From contig JAVHXX010000028.1 of the NCBI GenBank assembly GCA_031119595.1, positions 1 to 17,752 on the forward strand: a stretch of DNA of 17,752 nucleotides, written 5' to 3'. The notes beneath the pieces were generated by a model that did not search any database, was not told where the DNA came from, and worked only from the letters and a program-made list of their open reading frames with translations. This document shows, piece by piece, positions 5,679 to 13,386 of the stretch. Made by a program: the position numbers and the translations under genes. The stretch's first letter is position 1. The number at the start of each line of letters is the position of its first letter. Source of the DNA: Patulibacter sp. (GTDB lineage: Bacteria > Actinomycetota > Thermoleophilia > Solirubrobacterales > Solirubrobacteraceae).

Positions 5679-7501
5679 GGAAGATCCTCACTCGCCTCAG
5701 GCGGGCAGAACACGGCTTCTCCATGGTCGTGACCATGGGCGCCATCTCGATGATGCTGATCTCGTCGGCGATCGCGGTGCAGTCCGTGCTCTCCGACCAG
5801 CCGGTGGGGGCGAACGACCGTGACCGCAAGGCCGCCTACGCCGCTGCCGAGGCAGGCCTGCAGGTCTACGTCCACAAGCTCATCGACGACAACACGTACT
5901 GGGCCAAGTGCGACGGCGCCCCGGGCAACGGCCTGAACCAGCCCTGGGACAAGACGAAGAACGCCACCGACCCGCGCGAGTGGATGAACCTCCCGGACAA
6001 CTCCGCCCGGTGGACCATCGAGATGCTCCCCGTGTCGCCGTACAAGATCTGCGACGTCAAGAACCCGGAGGCCTCGATGATCTCCCCGGGCACGCCGACG
6101 TTCCGCATCCGCATCACCGGCCAGGCGGTCATCAACTCCGGCACGGACTCCGCGCCGAAGTACGTCCCCGCAGGCCCGAAGCGTTCGCTGATCGCGACCT
6201 TCAAGCGCAAGTCGTTCCTCGACTACATCTACTTCACCGACTTCGAGACCCTCGACCCGGCGACCTTCCCGACCGCGCTCGCGCCCGGCAAGACGACCCT
6301 CGAGTACGCGGGCAACAACCCGAACGGCACCACGCAGCGTGACGTCGCCGCCTGGGGGCAGGACGCCTGCGCGAACTACGTGTACGTGAAGGCGGTCGGC
6401 AACAGGCCCGACGGCCCCCAGTACCGCACGGACCAGCGCTTCAAGGGCACGGCCACGGCCACGACCACCGGTGCGAAGCCGGCTGCGGTGACCTACTCGT
6501 GCACCGAGATCACCTTCTCCGACAACGACGTGATCCAGGGCCCGTTCCACACGAACGACACCCCGCAGATCTGCGGCTCGCCGACCTTCGGGCGTAGCCC
6601 CGCCGACGTCATCGAGATCTCCGGCCCCGGCGACACCCGCATCACGGACAAGACCCAGAGCTGGCGCAACAACTGCGCGGGCTCGGTCCCGGACGTGAAC
6701 TTCGAGGACACCACGAAGATCAAGAGCACCGTCGGGACCTGGAAGTTCAACCAGAAGAAGCTCGCGCTCCCGAAGTCGAACACCTCGATCAAGGCCGAGG
6801 CCGACCCGGCCTACAGCTTCATCGGTCGCACCACGCTGAACCTCACGAGCTCCGGCATCATCGCCACGGGCACCCGCAAGGACGGCACGACGATCACGAA
6901 GCAGAACATCGGCTACCCGTCGAACGGTGTCGTCTACGTGGACAACCAGAGCTGCACGGCCACCTACTCGACGGCGCAGCCGGACCTCACCCGGACCGGG
7001 TGCGGCATCGCGGTGGTCAGCGGCACGTACAACACCGACCTCACGATCGCCGCCGCGGACGACATCCTCATCACGGACAACGTCCTGCGCTCCGGGACCG
7101 CGGTCCTGGGCCTCGTCGCGAACAACTTCATCCGGGTCAACCACCCGGTGACGAACCAGTCGGGTTGCGCGACGGACGGCAGCAGCTCGGGCGCGGCGAA
7201 CGCCACTGGCTCGATCACGAACCTCGAGATCGACGCGGCCCTGCTCACGCTGGCCCACTCGTTCATCGTCGACAACTGGAAGTGCGGCAACCCGCTCGGC
7301 ACCCTGACCGTGAACGGCGCCATCGCGCAGAAGTTCCGCGGTCCGGTCGCCACCGGCTCCGGCAAGACCACGAGCACCGGCTACGTCAAGAACTACGTCT
7401 ACGACGACCGCCTGCGCGTGCACATCCCGCCGAAGTTCATCGACCCGGTCGAATCGGCCTGGGGCATCCAGACCTACCAAGAGCAGGTTCCGGCCTGGTA
7501 G
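5669..7501 (+). CDS. PilX/GspK-like large minor pilin
   Basis: A 610-residue protein. The leader ends at Gly16 and is followed by FSMVVTMGAISMMLISSAIAVQ. Mature position 5 is Val, not Glu, as is usual for PilX/GspK-type tip pilins. The segment after the helix (AAYAAAEAGLQVYVHKL) is the PilX N-terminal-domain pattern. The long C-terminal region contains GPFHTNDTPQICG and a stretch around residues 450-490 (GTYNTDLTIAAADDILITDNV) suggesting a stacked beta structure; it recalls DUF4900-type regions of bacterial pilus-associated proteins, but I cannot confirm that. The ATG overlaps the upstream stop by 10 bases and has GCGGGAGC at good spacing. As the last of three coupled genes it probably completes the minor-pilin priming complex. 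It is much longer than proteobacterial PilX. Confidence 0.85.
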   Translation: MSLRKILTRLRRAEHGFSMVVTMGAISMMLISSAIAVQSVLSDQPVGANDRDRKAAYAAAEAGLQVYVHKLIDDNTYWAKCDGAPGNGLNQPWDKTKNATDPREWMNLPDNSARWTIEMLPVSPYKICDVKNPEASMISPGTPTFRIRITGQAVINSGTDSAPKYVPAGPKRSLIATFKRKSFLDYIYFTDFETLDPATFPTALAPGKTTLEYAGNNPNGTTQRDVAAWGQDACANYVYVKAVGNRPDGPQYRTDQRFKGTATATTTGAKPAAVTYSCTEITFSDNDVIQGPFHTNDTPQICGSPTFGRSPADVIEISGPGDTRITDKTQSWRNNCAGSVPDVNFEDTTKIKSTVGTWKFNQKKLALPKSNTSIKAEADPAYSFIGRTTLNLTSSGIIATGTRKDGTTITKQNIGYPSNGVVYVDNQSCTATYSTAQPDLTRTGCGIAVVSGTYNTDLTIAAADDILITDNVLRSGTAVLGLVANNFIRVNHPVTNQSGCATDGSSSGAANATGSITNLEIDAALLTLAHSFIVDNWKCGNPLGTLTVNGAIAQKFRGPVATGSGKTTSTGYVKNYVYDDRLRVHIPPKFIDPVESAWGIQTYQEQVPAW

Positions 7502-7514
7502 TGCCGAACCTGGT

Positions 7515-7549
7515 GGGGCCGCGCCGATCCGGCGCGGCCCCGCTTTTTT
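7515..7549 (+). terminator. Intrinsic terminator of minor-pilin operon
   Basis: An 11-bp perfect stem GGGGCCGCGCC/GGCGCGGCCCC around GATCC is followed within two bases by six Ts. This is a textbook rho-independent terminator 13 bases after the stop codon of the PilX-like gene. Confidence 0.95.
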
Positions 7550-7588
7550 CGTTTCCCCGTCCTCCGACCACTCCGAGGGTCTCCGCTC

Positions 7589-8347
7589 GTGCTCGCAGCC
7601 ATCGTGCTCGCCCTGATCGCCGGTCTGGCGATCGGTTCGTTCCTCAACGTCGTGATCTACCGCGTCCCGCGGGGAGAGTCGGTCGTGTCGCCGAGGTCGC
7701 GGTGCCCGCACTGCGGCCACGAGATCACGGCCATCGAGAACGTGCCCGTGTTCTCCTGGCTCGCCCTGCGCGGCAGGTGCCGTTCGTGCAAGGAGCCGAT
7801 CTCGTGGCGCTATCCGGCGATCGAGTTGCTCACCGGCGTGCTCTACGCCGGGGTGGTCGCCGTCCGATTCGACGACGGGGCGCAGATCGCCCTCGGTCTG
7901 ATCCTCGCGACGGCGCTCGTGCCGATCACGTTCATCGACCTCGAGTTCAAGCGCATCCCGAACGTCATCACCTACCCGACCGCGGTGGCCCTGATCGTCG
8001 CCGGGTGCATCCTCGACCTCCACGGTGAGCCCGAGCGCCTCCTGGCGGCGGCGATCGTCGTCGCGCCGTTCCTGCTGCTCACGCTCGTCCTGAGCCGCTC
8101 GATGGGTATGGGGGACGTGAAGCTGATGGGTGTCCTGGGTCTCGGTCTCGGCCGGGCACTGGCGCCCGGTCTGTTCTTCGCGTTCATCTCCGGCACGCTC
8201 GTCGGGGTCGGTCTGATGCTGCGTTTCGGCATGCGGGCACGGAAGACCGCGGTCCCGTTCGGCCCGTTCCTGGCCGCCGGCGGCGTGTTCGCGTTCTGCT
8301 TCGGTGCCAGTTTGTGGGACAGCTACGTGGACACCTTCCACCACTAG
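7589..8347 (+). CDS. pilD: Prepilin peptidase / N-methyltransferase
   Basis: A 252-residue multi-pass inner-membrane aspartyl protease that cleaves prepilins after the conserved Gly and methylates the new N-terminus. All family marks are visible: an N-terminal helix with GSFLNVVIYRVPRGES (16-31), a zinc-binding pair of CxxC motifs (Cys39/Cys42 and Cys64/Cys67) in the cytoplasmic loop, and the two catalytic aspartates at Asp117 (FIDLEFKRIPN) and Asp176 (GMGDVK). The cysteines indicate the bifunctional form. The start is GTG with GAGGGT upstream at good spacing. It lies 39 bases after a strong terminator, so it must have its own promoter or rely on readthrough; I see no clear promoter. It would process all six prepilins encoded upstream. 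Confidence 0.96.
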   Translation: MLAAIVLALIAGLAIGSFLNVVIYRVPRGESVVSPRSRCPHCGHEITAIENVPVFSWLALRGRCRSCKEPISWRYPAIELLTGVLYAGVVAVRFDDGAQIALGLILATALVPITFIDLEFKRIPNVITYPTAVALIVAGCILDLHGEPERLLAAAIVVAPFLLLTLVLSRSMGMGDVKLMGVLGLGLGRALAPGLFFAFISGTLVGVGLMLRFGMRARKTAVPFGPFLAAGGVFAFCFGASLWDSYVDTFHH

Positions 8348-8390
8348 TCCGCACTGGCCACATCTTCGGCGCCGTCGCGCAAGAAGGGGA

Positions 8391-8419
8391 CTCAAGTCGG
8401 GGCCGGGTATGACCGACGA
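8391..8419 (+). promoter_or_regulatory. Possible sigma-28-type promoter for pilM operon
   Basis: CTCAAG (8391-8396) contains TCAA (8392-8395), and a 16-base spacer leads to ACCGACGA (8412-8419), which keeps the CCGA core. It is a weaker match than the pilin promoter, with one extra spacer base and CG in place of TA. The shared CTCAAG box and placement directly before a pilus operon support it. A start a few bases downstream would leave only about a 14-base leader containing the SD. Confidence 0.4.
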
Positions 8420-8426
8420 CTGCATG

Positions 8427-8432
8427 TAGGAG
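8427..8432 (+). promoter_or_regulatory. Ribosome binding site fixing the TTG start of pilM
   Basis: TAGGAG ends 7 bases before the TTG at 8440. No ATG or GTG in the right frame lies nearby with such a site, so it decides the start. Confidence 0.75.
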
Positions 8433-8439
8433 CCCCCTC

Positions 8440-9522
8440 TTGCAATTCCCTCCGAGTCTCAACCGTCCCACGTCGTCCCGGTCGTCGAAGGTCCCCACGC
8501 TGGTGGGGATCGACATCGAACCCGGCCACGTCGCGATCGCCGAAGTGGCCAGCTCCGGTGGGGCGCGTGTCAAACGCGCCGCCATCGCCCCGCTGGACGC
8601 CCACGTGGTGCGCGACGGCGAGGTCGTCGACCCAGAGGGCCTCGCAGCCGTCCTGCGGGAGATCTGGGCGTCGCACAAGGGCCTCTCCAAGAAGGTCCGC
8701 ATCGGCGTCGCCAACCAGCGCATCGTCGTCCGCGTCCTCGACCTGCCGCCGATCGCCGAGGGCAAGGAGCTCGACGCCGCCGTCCGCTTCTCCGCCCAGG
8801 AGGCGCTCCCGATGCCGCTCGAATCGGCCGTCATCGACTACGTGCCGGTGGGGGAGATCGAGACCGACGACGGCCCGAAGCGCCGCGTCGTCCTCGTCGC
8901 CGCCCGTCGCGACATGGTCGAACAGATCCTCACCGCCGCCGGGTCCGCCGGCCTGAAGGTCGAGGGGCTCGACCTCGCGGCCTTCGGCATGGCCCGCGCG
9001 CTCCGCCAAGCCGACGACCCGGACCAGCTGCTGCTCTCCGTCGGCGGTCTCACGAACCTCGCCGTGGTCCGCTCCGGCATCTGCACCTTCACCCGCGTCA
9101 CCGGCGGAGGGATCGAGGCCATGGCCGTCGATCTCGCCGAGCGGATGGCGCTGACCCTCGACCACAGCCGCGCCTGGCTGCGTCACGTCGGCCTCGCGTC
9201 GCCGGTGGACCAGCTCGAGGGCGACGCCGACATCGTCGCCGCCGCACGCTACGTGCTCGGCGAGGGCGTCCGGCGCCTCGCGCTCGAAACCCGCCAGTCG
9301 CTCGACTTCCAGCGAGCTCAGAGCCCAATGGACACGCCCATCGACCAAGTCGTGCTCACCGGCCCGGCCCTCCAGATCGACGGCTTCTCGGCGACCCTCG
9401 AGCACGAGCTCGGGATGTCGGTGGTGCCGCGTGCGATCGAGGTCGCCGACGACCTCCAGGGCATCGACCCGGCCGACGTCACCGTCGCCGCCGGCCTCGC
9501 CCTCGGGGAGGCCCGGGCATGA
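8440..9522 (+). CDS. pilM: Type IV pilus assembly protein PilM
   Basis: A 360-residue actin-like (FtsA/PilM fold) cytoplasmic ATPase-type protein that binds the N-terminal tail of PilN and links the inner-membrane alignment complex to the motors. Visible marks are the phosphate-1 loop GIDIEPGHVAIAEV near residue 23, the conserved block LDLPPIAEGKELDAAVRFSAQEALP (about 101-125) typical of PilM, a second phosphate-type segment DQLLLSVGGLTNLAVV, and VVLTGPALQIDG near the C-terminus (the adenosine-type motif). The start is an unusual TTG, supported by TAGGAG. Length is normal for PilM. Its stop overlaps the pilN start as ATGA, so PilM and PilN are translationally coupled, in keeping with their direct binding. 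Confidence 0.95.
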   Translation: MQFPPSLNRPTSSRSSKVPTLVGIDIEPGHVAIAEVASSGGARVKRAAIAPLDAHVVRDGEVVDPEGLAAVLREIWASHKGLSKKVRIGVANQRIVVRVLDLPPIAEGKELDAAVRFSAQEALPMPLESAVIDYVPVGEIETDDGPKRRVVLVAARRDMVEQILTAAGSAGLKVEGLDLAAFGMARALRQADDPDQLLLSVGGLTNLAVVRSGICTFTRVTGGGIEAMAVDLAERMALTLDHSRAWLRHVGLASPVDQLEGDADIVAAARYVLGEGVRRLALETRQSLDFQRAQSPMDTPIDQVVLTGPALQIDGFSATLEHELGMSVVPRAIEVADDLQGIDPADVTVAAGLALGEARA

Positions 9523-10271
9523 GAGCGATCAACCTCGTCCCCGCGGACGCTCGTCAGAGCGGGTTCAGCGGCGGCAAGTCCGGCGGTGCGGCCTACGGCC
9601 TCCTCGGCCTGCTCGTCGTCATTCTCCTCGGCACCGTCGTGTTCGCGAAGAGCAAGGGTGCGGAGGCCACGGCCAACAAGGACCTCGCCACCGTGCAGCA
9701 GTCCGCAGCGGCCTACGACCAGGTCGCGACCCAGTACTCGTCCTTCCAGTCCGCCGCGGCCGACGCGCAGCAGCGCATCGCCACGGTGAAGAGCCTCGCG
9801 AACGCCCGCTTCGACTGGGCCGGTTCGCTCCGCGACCTGGCGCGCCTCGTGCCGCCGACGGTCCGGATCAGCCAGCTCGACGCGTCCGTCAGCTCCACGG
9901 CCTCGGCCGGCGGTGGCGGCGGCTCGCAGTTCCGCGGGCAGATCGAATCGCCCGCGATCACGATGGCCGGCTGCACGCTCACGCAGAGCACCGCCGCCGA
10001 CCTCGTCGTCCGGCTCCAGGCCATGCGCCGCGTGACCAACGTGACCCTCGAGTCCTCGAAGCTCGCCGACTCGCACGGCACGGGCGTCACCGACGGCTCC
10101 TGCCAGGACTACCAGTTCCAGATCGACGTCTTCTTCGCCGCGGGCAGTGCCCAGGACTCGCAGAGCGCGGTCCCGAGCTCGACGCCGATCGGCACCGAGT
10201 CGGTCAGCAACAACGCGTCGACGACCCCGGCGGCGACGACCGCGTCCTCCACCTCGACCTCCGGGAACTGA
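9519..10271 (+). CDS. pilN: Type IV pilus assembly protein PilN
   Basis: A 250-residue bitopic inner-membrane protein. The first residues MRAINLVPADAR match the INLLP-type cytoplasmic tail that PilN inserts into PilM. One membrane helix spans about 25-43, followed by a coiled-coil-like stretch and an alpha/beta domain with the typical PilN core (SLRDLARLVPPTVRISQLD). It forms a heterodimer with PilO. The start is fixed by GGGGAGG seven bases upstream and by the ATGA overlap with pilM. Two departures from textbook PilN are a Gly-rich insert near residues 130-135 and a Ser/Thr-rich tail of about 35 residues at the C-terminus. Two internal cysteines, in AGCTL and GSCQD, could pair outside the membrane. 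Confidence 0.9.
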   Translation: MRAINLVPADARQSGFSGGKSGGAAYGLLGLLVVILLGTVVFAKSKGAEATANKDLATVQQSAAAYDQVATQYSSFQSAAADAQQRIATVKSLANARFDWAGSLRDLARLVPPTVRISQLDASVSSTASAGGGGGSQFRGQIESPAITMAGCTLTQSTAADLVVRLQAMRRVTNVTLESSKLADSHGTGVTDGSCQDYQFQIDVFFAAGSAQDSQSAVPSSTPIGTESVSNNASTTPAATTASSTSTSGN

Positions 10272-10274
10272 CCG

Positions 10275-11093
10275 ATGAAGAAGAACGATCGGTACATGAT
10301 CCTCGTCGTCGCGAGCGTCGCCCTGCTCCTCGGCTTCTACTTCGCGGTCCTCAGCCCGCAGAAGAAGAAGGAGACCGCCGCGAAGTCGGCGCTCGCCTCC
10401 GCGCAGCAGGCCCTCACGACCGCCCAGCAGAAGCTCACCGCCGGCCGCCAGGCCCAGGACGACTTCCGCCGCGACCGCACCACGATCGTGAAGCTCGGCC
10501 GCGTGGTCCCCGAGACCGACGACATCCCGACGCTGCTGACCCAGCTCTCGGCGATCGCCGACAAGTACCACGTCGAGTTCGCCGACTACTCGGTCTCGAC
10601 GAGTGCGAGCTCCACCTCGACCGGCGCGAGCACGGTCACCCCGACGACCCCGACGAGCACCTCGAAGGGCAACGGTTCGACGAACGCCACGGCGCCACTG
10701 TTCCCGCCCGGCTCGGTGTCGATCAGCGGTGGCCTCGGCCGCACGCCGATCGAGCTCGAGCTCAACGGCACCTACGCCAACCTCGAGAAGTACCTCCGGG
10801 CCGTCGAACGCTTCGCCGTGATCGAGGGGAAGCACTCCTCGACGACCGGCCGCCTCATGGTGGTCGACGCCTTCGGGTACGAGTTCGCCGCCGACAAGGC
10901 GAACGCCAAGATCAAGAACGTCTGGGAGCCGCACCCGCGCCTGAAGGCGACGCTCGACGCGTCGATCTACTTCGCCCCGCCGCTCGACGTCCCGTCGGCC
11001 GCATCGGCCAGCGCGGCCGTCGCCACGACGCCGTCGGCCACGGCCTCCGGTTCCTCCTCCACGGGCACCGCCACGATCGGGAGTCTGCAATGA
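10275..11093 (+). CDS. pilO: Type IV pilus assembly protein PilO
   Basis: A 272-residue bitopic membrane protein starting 3 bases after pilN. One helix spans about 8-26, then an Ala/Gln/Lys-rich coiled coil (31-70) and the PilO-type segment LGRVVPETDDIPTLLTQLSAIADKYHV (about 74-100). A ferredoxin-like core follows at about 143-235, with LELNGTYANLEKYLRAVERF typical of PilO/GspM-like proteins. A Ser/Thr/Asn-rich insert of about 35 residues (107-142) splits the periplasm-equivalent part, and a Ser/Ala/Thr tail ends the protein. It pairs with PilN in the alignment complex. Family assignment rests on these segments and on gene order; the inserts are unlike Gram-negative PilO. Confidence 0.88.
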   Translation: MKKNDRYMILVVASVALLLGFYFAVLSPQKKKETAAKSALASAQQALTTAQQKLTAGRQAQDDFRRDRTTIVKLGRVVPETDDIPTLLTQLSAIADKYHVEFADYSVSTSASSTSTGASTVTPTTPTSTSKGNGSTNATAPLFPPGSVSISGGLGRTPIELELNGTYANLEKYLRAVERFAVIEGKHSSTTGRLMVVDAFGYEFAADKANAKIKNVWEPHPRLKATLDASIYFAPPLDVPSAASASAAVATTPSATASGSSSTGTATIGSLQ

Positions 11094-12061
11094 AGTTCTT
11101 CCAGGACATCCTCCACGACCTGGTGGAGAAGAAGCTCTGGCCCTTCGCGGCCGGCCTCGTGGTGATGATCGTCGTCGCCGGGATGATGCTGTCGAAGCCC
11201 GGGGACGCCACCGTCGCCGCGTCGGCGCCGGCCGCCACGACCAGCACCGACGTCGGACCCGAGCTCTCGCTCACGCGCACCTCGACCACCGGCTTCGCCC
11301 GGGCACCGCGCGTGAACGACAAGGAGACGGATCCGTTCGGCATCTCGAACGCCAAGTACGTCGCCTACATCAAGACCCTGAAGGCGGCGCTCGCCTCCGT
11401 CGACAACGGCGGCGGCTCCTCGACCACCGACACGACCGTCGGCGGCGTCGACGTGACCTCCGGTGGTCAGACGCCCACGAACAACGGCGGCACCACGGAC
11501 ACCACCGGTGGCCAGACACCGTCGAACAACACCCCGTCGGGCACGACGCCGGTGAAGACGGTCAAGGACACGGTGATCTCGGTCCTCGTGACCCAGTCCG
11601 ACGACTCGGATCCGAAGGAGCTCACCGACGTGCGCACCCTCTCGCCACTCCCGGACGCCGACAACCCGTTCCTGGTCTACGTGGGCAAGACGAGCGACGG
11701 CAAGGCCTCGTTCATCGTCGCCTCCAACGCCGTCCCGACCGGCGATGGCACGTGCTCCCCGAGCCCGACCGACTGCAGCACCCTCACGCTCGCCCCGGGC
11801 GACACCGAGAAGTTCGCGGTCACGGTCACGGACACCACGGTGAACCCGCCCGCGACGACCGTCCAGAACCTCTCGGTCACGCTCGAGGACATCACCACGA
11901 AGAAGGTCCCCGTCGACGACGGCACCGACGAGACCGCCGCGGCGGCCCGGTACGAGGCCCGCGCCCGTGCCACGGGTGCCAAGGCCGTCCGTTCGGCGAT
12001 CACGATCAACACCGACGTCGGCACGGCGCTCATGCGCGAAGGCGTCACGATCGGCCGCTGA
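11090..12061 (+). CDS. Membrane-anchored protein in the pilP position
   Basis: A 323-residue protein overlapping the pilO stop by four bases (ATGA). A cytoplasmic tail of about 16 residues precedes one membrane helix (17-34). A disordered Ser/Thr region leads to KETDPFGISNAKY (78-90), and the DPF at 81-83 recalls the RDPF motif of PilP/GspC-type proteins. A linker (105-155) carries two imperfect GGQTPxNN repeats. The C-terminal half appears beta-rich (FLVYVGKTSDGKASFIVASNAV). In M-N-O-P order this is where PilP sits, but there is no lipobox and an actinobacterium has no outer-membrane secretin for PilP to contact. PilP-like is therefore inference from position and one short motif; an actinobacterial alignment-complex subunit is the safest description. 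Confidence 0.8.
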   Translation: MKFFQDILHDLVEKKLWPFAAGLVVMIVVAGMMLSKPGDATVAASAPAATTSTDVGPELSLTRTSTTGFARAPRVNDKETDPFGISNAKYVAYIKTLKAALASVDNGGGSSTTDTTVGGVDVTSGGQTPTNNGGTTDTTGGQTPSNNTPSGTTPVKTVKDTVISVLVTQSDDSDPKELTDVRTLSPLPDADNPFLVYVGKTSDGKASFIVASNAVPTGDGTCSPSPTDCSTLTLAPGDTEKFAVTVTDTTVNPPATTVQNLSVTLEDITTKKVPVDDGTDETAAAARYEARARATGAKAVRSAITINTDVGTALMREGVTIGR

Positions 12062-12067
12062 TCCTCC

Positions 12068-12133
12068 GGTCGCCGCCCGGCGACCGACCGATTCCAGGCG
12101 AGGGCGCCGGTGCGATGCACCGGGGCCCTCGCC
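12068..12133 (+). terminator. Double hairpin terminator of pilMNO operon
   Basis: The first hairpin is a 7-bp stem GGTCGCC/GGCGACC (12068-12085). The second (12097-12133) has a 9-bp outer stem GGCGAGGGC/GCCCTCGCC, a single G-G mismatch and a 7-bp inner stem CCGGTGC/GCACCGG around GAT, followed by GCGTTTC. It begins 6 bases after the stop and separates the pilus and shikimate genes. Confidence 0.8.
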
Positions 12134-12183
12134 GCGTTTCACGGGGCAGTCGTCGCCGAAGCGCAGCGGAGATTGCGCCCACG

Positions 12184-12189
12184 TAGACT
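12184..12189 (+). promoter_or_regulatory. Possible -10 box giving a leaderless aroC transcript
   Basis: TAGACT, a good actinobacterial TAnnnT -10 element, ends 7 bases before the GTG at 12197. Transcription would begin at or next to the start codon. No SD is visible before the GTG, which fits a leaderless message. No good -35 box is seen. Confidence 0.45.
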
Positions 12190-12196
12190 GGTCTGC

Positions 12197-13384
12197 GTGT
12201 TGCGCGCCCTTCGATTCGTCACTGCAGGAGAGTCCCACGGCCCCGGCCTGACGGCCATCGTCGAGGGCATGCCGGCCGGCCTGGAGCTCGACCGGGACAC
12301 GATGGACCACGACATGGTCCGGCGTCAGTCGGGCCACGGCCGTGGCGGCCGCATGAAGATCGAGAAGGACCACGTCGTGGTCACCTCGGGCGTGCGCTTC
12401 GGCAAGACGCTCGGCGGCCCGATCTCGATCACCGTCCCCAACCGCGACTACGCGAACTGGGAAGGCCGCATGAACCCGTGGCCGGTCGACACCGAGCCCG
12501 AGCCGGTGAAGATGCCGCGTCCCGGCCACGCCGACCTCGTCGGCGTCTGGAAGTACGGCGCCGACGACGTCCGCAACATCCTCGAGCGTGCGAGCGCCCG
12601 TGAGACGGCCGCCCGCGTCGCCGGTGGCACGGTCGCCCGGGCCTTCCTCAAGGCGCTCGGCGTCGAGATCCGCTCGCGCGTCACGCAGATCGGGCCGGTC
12701 CACGCGCCCGCGCTCGACGCGCCGCTCTCGGTCGACGACTTCGACGGCGTCGACGACGACCCGGTCCGCTGCCTCGACCCCGAGGCGAGTCGCGCGATGG
12801 TCAAGCACATCACGGCGCAGCGCAAGGCCAACGAATCCATCGGCGGCACCTACGAGGTGCAGGTCTTCGGCGTGGTGCCGGGCCTCGGCTCGCACGTGTC
12901 CTGGGAGGACCGCCTCGGCGGGCGCCTCGCGGCCGCGATCTGCTCGATCCAGGCCCACAAGGGCGTCGAGTTCGGCGACGGCTTCGAGCTCGCCGCCGCG
13001 CCGGGTTCGCAGGCGCACGACGAGATCTTCAACAGTCCGGAGGAGGGCGTGCACCGCGTCACGAACCACTCCGGCGGGATGGAGGGCGGCATGTCGACCG
13101 GCCAGCCGATCGTGCTGCGCGCCGCGGTGAAGCCCATCCCGACCCTCACGAAGCCGCTGCGCTCGATCGACCTCGACACCGGCGAGCCCGCGCAGGCGCT
13201 GCGCGAGCGCACCGACTCGTGCGTCGTGCCCGCCGCCGGCGTGGTCGGCGAGGCGATGGTCGCGCTGGTCATCGCGGACGCCTACCGCCAGAAGTTCGGC
13301 GGCGACCACATCGACGACGTGATCGCGGCCGTCGACGCCTACCGCGAGCGGATCGGCTGGCAGACCGCCGTCACTGGCGGTTAG
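12197..13384 (+). CDS. aroC: Chorismate synthase
   Basis: A 395-residue FMN-dependent enzyme of the cytoplasm that converts 5-enolpyruvylshikimate 3-phosphate to chorismate, the last step of the shikimate pathway. The N-terminus LRFVTAGESHGPGL is the family signature. Others are RRQSGHGRGGRMKIEKD (FMN and substrate site), GKTLGGPISI, the ERASARETAARVAGG segment, HSGGMEGGMSTGQPI and RTDSCVVPAAGVVGEAM. Length is normal. The GTG is chosen because it puts the signature at the very N-terminus; the frame is open further upstream but runs through the terminator. TTG 12200 is a near alternative. It heads the shikimate operon, with only two bases to the next gene. Confidence 0.97.
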   Translation: MLRALRFVTAGESHGPGLTAIVEGMPAGLELDRDTMDHDMVRRQSGHGRGGRMKIEKDHVVVTSGVRFGKTLGGPISITVPNRDYANWEGRMNPWPVDTEPEPVKMPRPGHADLVGVWKYGADDVRNILERASARETAARVAGGTVARAFLKALGVEIRSRVTQIGPVHAPALDAPLSVDDFDGVDDDPVRCLDPEASRAMVKHITAQRKANESIGGTYEVQVFGVVPGLGSHVSWEDRLGGRLAAAICSIQAHKGVEFGDGFELAAAPGSQAHDEIFNSPEEGVHRVTNHSGGMEGGMSTGQPIVLRAAVKPIPTLTKPLRSIDLDTGEPAQALRERTDSCVVPAAGVVGEAMVALVIADAYRQKFGGDHIDDVIAAVDAYRERIGWQTAVTGG

Positions 13385-13386
13385 GC

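Noticed and set aside
5612..8425. A very long open frame on the minus strand opposite the PilX-like and prepilin peptidase genes
   Set aside because: Its translation is Arg/Asp/Val/Gly-rich without domains, and it crosses the intrinsic terminator. It is an antisense shadow caused by high GC at third positions of the real plus-strand genes.
10967..13309. A 780-codon open frame on the minus strand opposite the pilP-position gene and aroC
   Set aside because: It is low-complexity Arg/Asp/Val sequence spanning two unrelated real genes and a double terminator.
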